Positions 58,851-64,000 of a DNA stretch of 64,000 nt are shown here, piece after piece (the first letter of the stretch is position 1; each line of letters opens with the position of its first letter). The stretch is taken from the NCBI GenBank assembly GCA_963930655.1, contig OZ005608.1, forward strand, positions 13,330,001 to 13,394,000. Reading direction: 5' to 3'. The position numbers and the translations under genes were made by a program. The stretch comes from Myrica gale. Its lineage: Eukaryota > Streptophyta > Magnoliopsida > Fagales > Myricaceae. The notes beneath the pieces are model-generated. The model did no database searches, was not told where the DNA came from, and was given only the letters and a program-made list of their open reading frames with translations.

Positions 58851-59330
58851 CTCATCAAGGCAGACATTAGTTTAGGGTATAATGTGTTGGATATGAGTAG
58901 TTTGCCCACCCCTAGTTGAAGGGTTGCTGCCAAGATGCTTTCTATTGCTTTCATTTCTAGCAAAGATCAACTCGCCGATGTTTACCAAACCCATGGTTTA
59001 TACACGTTTTCGCCAACTGCGTACGAGTCTCCCCGTCCTCCCCTTGTCGATGGACTCGCGGGGGTTGTTAACACAACAAATTCTTACAGCTCAATACAAG
59101 CTGCCAACACACCAGCGTCACACTCTCTTTCTCTAGTACTACACGAGATTCCATTATCCCTACAACACCTACCTGAGTGCTCCTGAATGTATTTTCTATT
59201 AGGATATTATTCTAGTGGTTGTTATTCTTTATGTTACCGAGAATCTCAGTCCTTGTGCTCTATAACTGTATCATTCACAAGCAATACAATATATGAAAGA
59301 GAAAAAATATTTTTCACACTCCTGTGTTCT
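58850..59330 (+). mobile_element. Ty1/copia tail: end of pol and short LTR
   Basis: The text ISSKDQLADVYQTHGLY matches the end of copia RNase H (S..QLAD.FTK). An LTR-like stretch from TGTTAACAC (about 59067) to TTTTTCACA (about 59320) follows, with a CTCTATAA-type promoter word near its end. Only the last part of the element remains; broken and old. Confidence 0.65.
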
Positions 59331-60188
59331 ATTATCTTGATGAGATAATATAAATAGAAATAATTTAAGAGAAAAATTAAGCCCCATATTTTGGATAAAA
59401 ATTAATCAGCTCTCCTTAAGTTCTAAAATATTTTATCAAGCCTCATTTTTCTAAAAACATGCAATCATTTTCTTCTATTTGATTTGATCCTTAAGTTATA
59501 GGGAAAATTATGTGAATTGATTGAAATAACTCTCTAGGACGTAATTAAAAAATAAAAATTTAAGAAATAAATTAAAAATAAATAGATTAATAAAATAGAG
59601 TTTCAATATTGTATTTAAAAATATTACTTTTTATTTTCTTAATAAATTTTTTTAATTAGAAATTTTGTTTTGGAGGGAAATTTTGATTATTTTGCATTTA
59701 ATGCCCAAATCAAATGAAAAATTATTTTTGAAATATATGGAACAGAATAAAATATTTCAAAATTTGATGAGGCTTATTGATTTTATGATGTTTTCCAAAT
59801 AATTTAATTTTTTGAAAATAGTAATAAATGACTTATTACAAAAGCAACTGAATTCGATTTTTAGAATGTTATGAATATTGTTTACTAGATTATTCAAACA
59901 TTATAATAGTCAAGAACAAGCACCTAGTGGTCATAATAGCTTCGTAAAAAATATATGGAAGTACAATAGGTAAATTTAAGAACAATCACCTAATGTTCAC
60001 GTGATTGACGATTTTTCCTCTTGGTCGATTCCTCTCTTCCTCTAGCTGGTTACGTTGTTTCTCAACGTTGTGGGATTTTTTCTTTTTCGCTGATCATTCA
60101 GCTTGCTGCCTAATTTTGTGGGCTTTCTTTCCCTTAGGGGTATGTATATGACTTTTAGACTCCTTACTCATTGGTCCGTCACCTTTAC
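59331..60188. other. AT-rich intergenic sequence
   Basis: No gene or clear repeat. TTTAC at 60184-60188 is the left flank of the next solo LTR. Confidence 0.5.
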
Positions 60189-61799
60189 TGTGAGACTCTG
60201 TATTGCATTTTTCTATTTATGCTATGTATTTGTTCTTGAATCTAATTTTAAAGGGTTGTTGTTTGGCCAATGAAAGATATTAAAATGATCATGGTACTTT
60301 GAATTATAAATTTTCCTTATGTATTTTCATTATGGTTGTGAAATCATGTTAGTATAATTTGTTATGTTCATAGTGCCCGAATTACTTCAAGGTAGATTTT
60401 TTTTATGAATTAATTTTCAATTGGCCTATTATTATGCTACCATGATTTATTAAATTAAATGCCAAGAATATTTGAAGTGTATTTTATTTCTTATATATGC
60501 TGAAATTTCCTAAGTAAATTCTTATATTAAGGTATGAATCATGATTGTGAATTTTAATGCATGATTACCTTATGCTCCATTAGGAAGCCTTAAGCCCATT
60601 CGGAGAACTAAATGATAAGTTGGTGTGCTTATAGAGTATCCCACGTGAAAGAGAGGAAAGGTGAGACAAGAGAAAGACAAAAGAGAGACATGTGATTCAT
60701 AAGAAGACAAAGGAAATAAAAGCTTGTATAAAAAAAAATAAGAAAACATAAGGCTACCGCCCATGCAGCCAATGGGCATGGGCGGAAGAAACAAAGTTGT
60801 TTCCTTTTTGCCATGAATGAGTCTAGGTTCAAGTTGCCTTGCATTTCATTTTCCTTCACCTCACCTTTTGCTTTTCGTATCACCTCACTTCACTCTTCAC
60901 CGTACACCACTCAGCTCACCCTTGGTTCCTTCATTTTACTTTAGCTCATTTTCTTCTTGGCCGAGCTCTTCATCATCTCTCCATAGCATTTTCTCACCTT
61001 TCACGCCACTTCCAGCAGCTGCTCTCATCTCACCTCATCTTCAGCCTTAGCACAACACTCATCTTGTTCTCACTCAACCCATTTAAGCCACACAAGAGAG
61101 AAACCGAGAGATAGGGTAGAAGGAGAAGCTTGAACCAAATAGAAAGAAGCTGAAATCCTAGGAGGAAATCAAGGTAAGAAAAATCCGATCCATATTCTTC
61201 CTCCTTGAACTTTTCTCTTTTCTTTTAGACTCTAACCATGTGTGTCTTAATGTTAGGTATTCTTTGTCATCATTAGTGACCAGCCTCAAGGTAAGCTAGG
61301 GTTCGGTTTTCTCTTGGTAAAGACTTTCTGGTTTGGCCGAAAGGGCCTTTCCTTCTTGTGTTCATTTTTTCTTTGGAAATGCTTGAATCATAGATCTGAT
61401 GTTTGGTTGTGTTTATGGTGTTGTGATGTTGAGAATGTGTTGGGGGAAAGGATTAAGCCTGGTTGATATAAGAAGTGGTAATGTAGTTGTTGTTGGATTA
61501 TTATCATGCATGTGCAATGAGATTATATAGGAATATGATGCATGCATGTAATGCTAGTTGTGGCCGAATGAAATGTTTGTGGTAATCTTGGATTTTTGCT
61601 TTTAAAATGCGATATTAGTCATGATTTTGTTGTGATATGGCCATGAGTTAGATTAGATAGGAATTTGAAAACAATGTTGCTTGGAGATTGAACAGTCATG
61701 TAATGAATTGTGTGGGTTTGATGTTGGTCAAATGAATCAAGCTAGAAACCATGTTTAAGTTGTTGGAATAGAGATTTGTTAGTGACCTGTTTTAGGTAT

Positions 61800-62015
61800 C
61801 ATCACGCTCGATCAGCGTGCGACTCACGCTCGAGCGCCCTTAGAAAAAATGTTACAGAGTCGTGCCGCTTGACCAGCGCTCGACCAGTGCTCGAGCGGGC
61901 TTGGAGGATTTCATACAGATTCATAGCGCTCAACAGCCGCTCAAGCGAGGCTAAGATAAAGTTGGACAAAGACTTGGTGCTCGACTGACACTCGAGCGGG
62001 ACCTGTTAAATTTCA
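61800..62015 (+). repeat. CTCGAG-type array in the second-family LTR
   Basis: About four units of 55-60 bases with CGCTCGAGCG and CGCTCGACC words, in the same relative place as in the other LTR family. Confidence 0.75.
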
Positions 62016-62774
62016 GATAAATGTTGAATTTTTTAGTTTCCTTTTGAAGACTTGTGAAACCCTATTATTGAGGCTAGCTGACCAAAACCAAGTTAAGGAA
62101 TTTATTGAGGTTAGGTTGGTGGGAATTTGATAGACATTAGTCCATGCATGGTATGATGAAAGGTATTCAATAAGGGATATTAAGTTAGACGTATTATAGG
62201 TTGCTGTTTTGGCTTGAGATAATTAGTATGAGATGTTGTGGCTGAATTTCATGAATAAGCTTTGAAATCAATGATGTCAATGAGAAGAATCAGTGTACTT
62301 AGTTGATATTAAGTGGATTACATAGTGGTCTCATTAGCAACTTTGTTGGAGATGTTTGATGCTTATGTTTGATTGTTTTTCTTCATATTGTTTTATGAAA
62401 GCTAGTTAAAGAAATATTTTGTAAATGAAGTCATATTTCAAAGATACTTACTTTTGGAAAACCGAGAAAATTTATAAGTATTCGTATGTTTGTTTGATTA
62501 GTTCCCATAGCGTTATGTAACGTATGTAACTCGCTTGTAGGCGAACTTCATACCGAAACTCAAGAAGATCGAGGTAAGTGGAAGTAAGTAATAATTTATT
62601 TTTATGAAAACTGGAATGGTACACGACATGGTTTATCATGAACAAGCATGACATCATAAGCAAGCATGACATGACACGACACGAGCATTTACATGATTTC
62701 TAAAATAAGTTTTTATGCAAATGAAAGTGTAAAAGTTTTATGTTAAGTTAAGAGGGCTCTGGTCGGTACCGTAC

Positions 62775-62935
62775 CATCAAGAAGGACAATATACCGAAGG
62801 ACGAATGCGAGATGCGAGAAGGATGAATGATTCTAGAGGTAAGTGCAACCACACTGAAGGACGAATGCGAGAAGGTGTGGACCTCCAAGGGTCGTGTCTA
62901 GGCACACTGAAGGACGAATGCGAGAAGGTGGGCTA
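62775..62935 (+). repeat. LTR short tandem motif, second family
   Basis: GAAGGACGAATGCGAGAAGG recurs three to four times, directly before the double hairpin, as in the first family. Confidence 0.75.
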
Positions 62936-62975
62936 GCTCGACCAGATGTTATGTCTCCAAGGGAAATAGGGGACA

Positions 62976-63009
62976 GTTCCAACGGGAACGCACAACCCTG
63001 ACTTCAGGG
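62976..63009 (+). other. Double-hairpin module in LTR, copy 4 (second family)
   Basis: GTTCC-AACG-GGAAC (62976-62989) and CCCTGA-CT-TCAGGG (62996-63009), with the same spacing as copy 3 but a different second loop. Confidence 0.75.
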
Positions 63010-63558
63010 GTAACTGGAGCGTATGTAGCCCACAAGATAAGAAGTGAATACTTTTCAAGGACCATGTGTCATCTTAAGTACAAGGGCATGTTTTCAAGTG
63101 CAAGAGCATGTGCATAAACATGAAACATGCATGCACATCTAGCTTTATCATTACTCATGATTTTCAAGTTCAAGGTATAAGCTCATGTTTACAAGTTACA
63201 TTTTCCCTTACTGAGTCTTTTGACTCACAATTTTCAAATGTACCATTCCAGATGTTTCAGGTGAAGGCAGTCAGGAGAATTATCTGTCTTGAGAGAGAAG
63301 AACTCTATGTATTTTGTTGTTGTTACTATTGATCGATGTGATCTGTCACTTAGGAAATGTATAGTTTTATGTGTTATGTAATTAAGATACTACTCATCTT
63401 TTGAGGTCTATTATGAAGTTAAGTTATGAAGTATTCGTTGGCCCGTCTCTCTTTTAGTTTTTATTCCGCTGTTAAGTATGATTAAGTTCGCTGGAGCTTT
63501 TTTTAGGGATTGCTCGCGACTGTCATTGGCCCTACGGAATAGCGTTTGGGGCGTGACA

Positions 63559-64000
63559 TTTAAGCAGTGACTAGTTAGCCTTTTAAAGTGTGTAACTGAA
63601 GTCTTGAACTTCTTTGATTATTATTACAGGTTAATAACCTTTTTAATCCTTGAATTTTACACCCTTTGTCCAATTTCATCTATAGTTTATTTTTGTTTTA
63701 TCAAATTGGTGATTCCATCTACTTTTGTTAGTACAATGTCTAGTCACTTTACGGCCATACATTTCACATCGTTAGATAATGACAAGTGTACTAATGACGA
63801 GTTGTTATGATTAAAAACAAAAAACTAAATCAAGAGGTTTTTTAAATAAAAATAAAAAATCAAGCTCAAGGACACCATCTTTTCCCTAAGAAAATTAACG
63901 TATTCAACGTAAAAGTGTTATACATACCAGAAAAAAAAAATTGAAGTTTATCCTTAGATGTTGATTATAAAAATCCTTTAGTAAAAAATTGGATAGTGGT
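63559..64000. other. No feature seen
   Basis: AT-rich sequence up to the window end, with no convincing gene. Confidence 0.5.

Larger units (their letters stand above)
60189..63558 (+). mobile_element. Solo LTR of a second, related Ty3/gypsy family
   Basis: It starts TGTGAGACTCTG and ends GTTTGGGGCGTGACA, 3370 bp. Flanks TTTAC (60184-60188) and TTTAA (63559-63563) match in four of five bases, as expected for an aged target duplication. It shares with the 36480-44280 family the CTCGAG array, the GAAGGACGAATGCGAGAAGG repeats, the double hairpin and CTTACTGAGTCTTTTGACTC. Sequence between those blocks is largely different. The same family contributes the end at 6249-6580. Confidence 0.78.

Noticed and set aside
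60817-61114. Ser/Leu-rich small proteins
   Set aside because: They lie within the solo LTR in pyrimidine-rich DNA and show no conserved motif.

Overview
This window is nuclear DNA from a flowering plant, most likely a eudicot (perhaps a woody one; that part is a guess). It is AT-rich and intron-bearing. It is packed with plant-type transposons: Ty3/gypsy chromovirus-like LTR elements with LTRs near 2.8-3.4 kb, CACTA (En/Spm) remnants, L1-type LINEs, a hAT MITE and Ty1/copia scraps. Only one protein-coding gene looks whole. It is a polyamine/amino-acid transporter of the plant LAT/PUT type at 56679-58142 (+), with a probable 5'UTR intron.

Layout. Bases 1-6580 are nested LTRs. A solo LTR (153-3142, minus) with a perfect 5-bp target duplication sits inside a related LTR (1-5823), beside plus-strand LTR ends (5824-6580). 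Bases 6580-11430 carry three fields of GATCGATCG-like palindromes around a decayed transposon-type gene, plus a hAT MITE (6715-7102) with a perfect 8-bp target duplication. Bases 12178-23895 hold a decayed CACTA element. Its TNP2-like transposase is split by later LTR insertions, and a second transposase-type gene and a repeat-rich 3' end follow. Bases 23900-26233 are a minus-strand Ty3/gypsy gag-pol fossil.

Bases 27038-44528 hold a minus-strand host gene for a coiled-coil protein. One intron has been invaded by a LINE, which itself contains a second, ORF1-only LINE copy of the same family. A young chromovirus-like element (36480-44280) has landed inside a coding exon. The frame is the same on both sides of the 5-bp target duplication, so this allele of the host gene is disrupted. 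Just upstream on the same strand are two exons that look like the 3' end of another, unidentified host gene (44659-44977).

Bases 45000-55900 are mostly low-information DNA with two CACTA-type ends, an Athila/Tat-type gag piece, a LINE ORF1 piece and a possible host first exon at 53857. After the transporter come a copia tail (58850-59330) and another long solo LTR (60189-63558).

Points most worth a second look: (1) an ORF1-only half-LINE nested in a LINE of the same family; (2) a double-hairpin module kept in four LTRs in which loop bases vary but stems do not; (3) palindrome arrays in LTRs where one family member carries GTCGAC units and its relatives CTCGAG units; (4) a near-zero-age LTR insertion in a host exon; (5) an acidic extra ORF between pol and the 3' LTR. 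All identifications are by eye from motifs; no database search was run.
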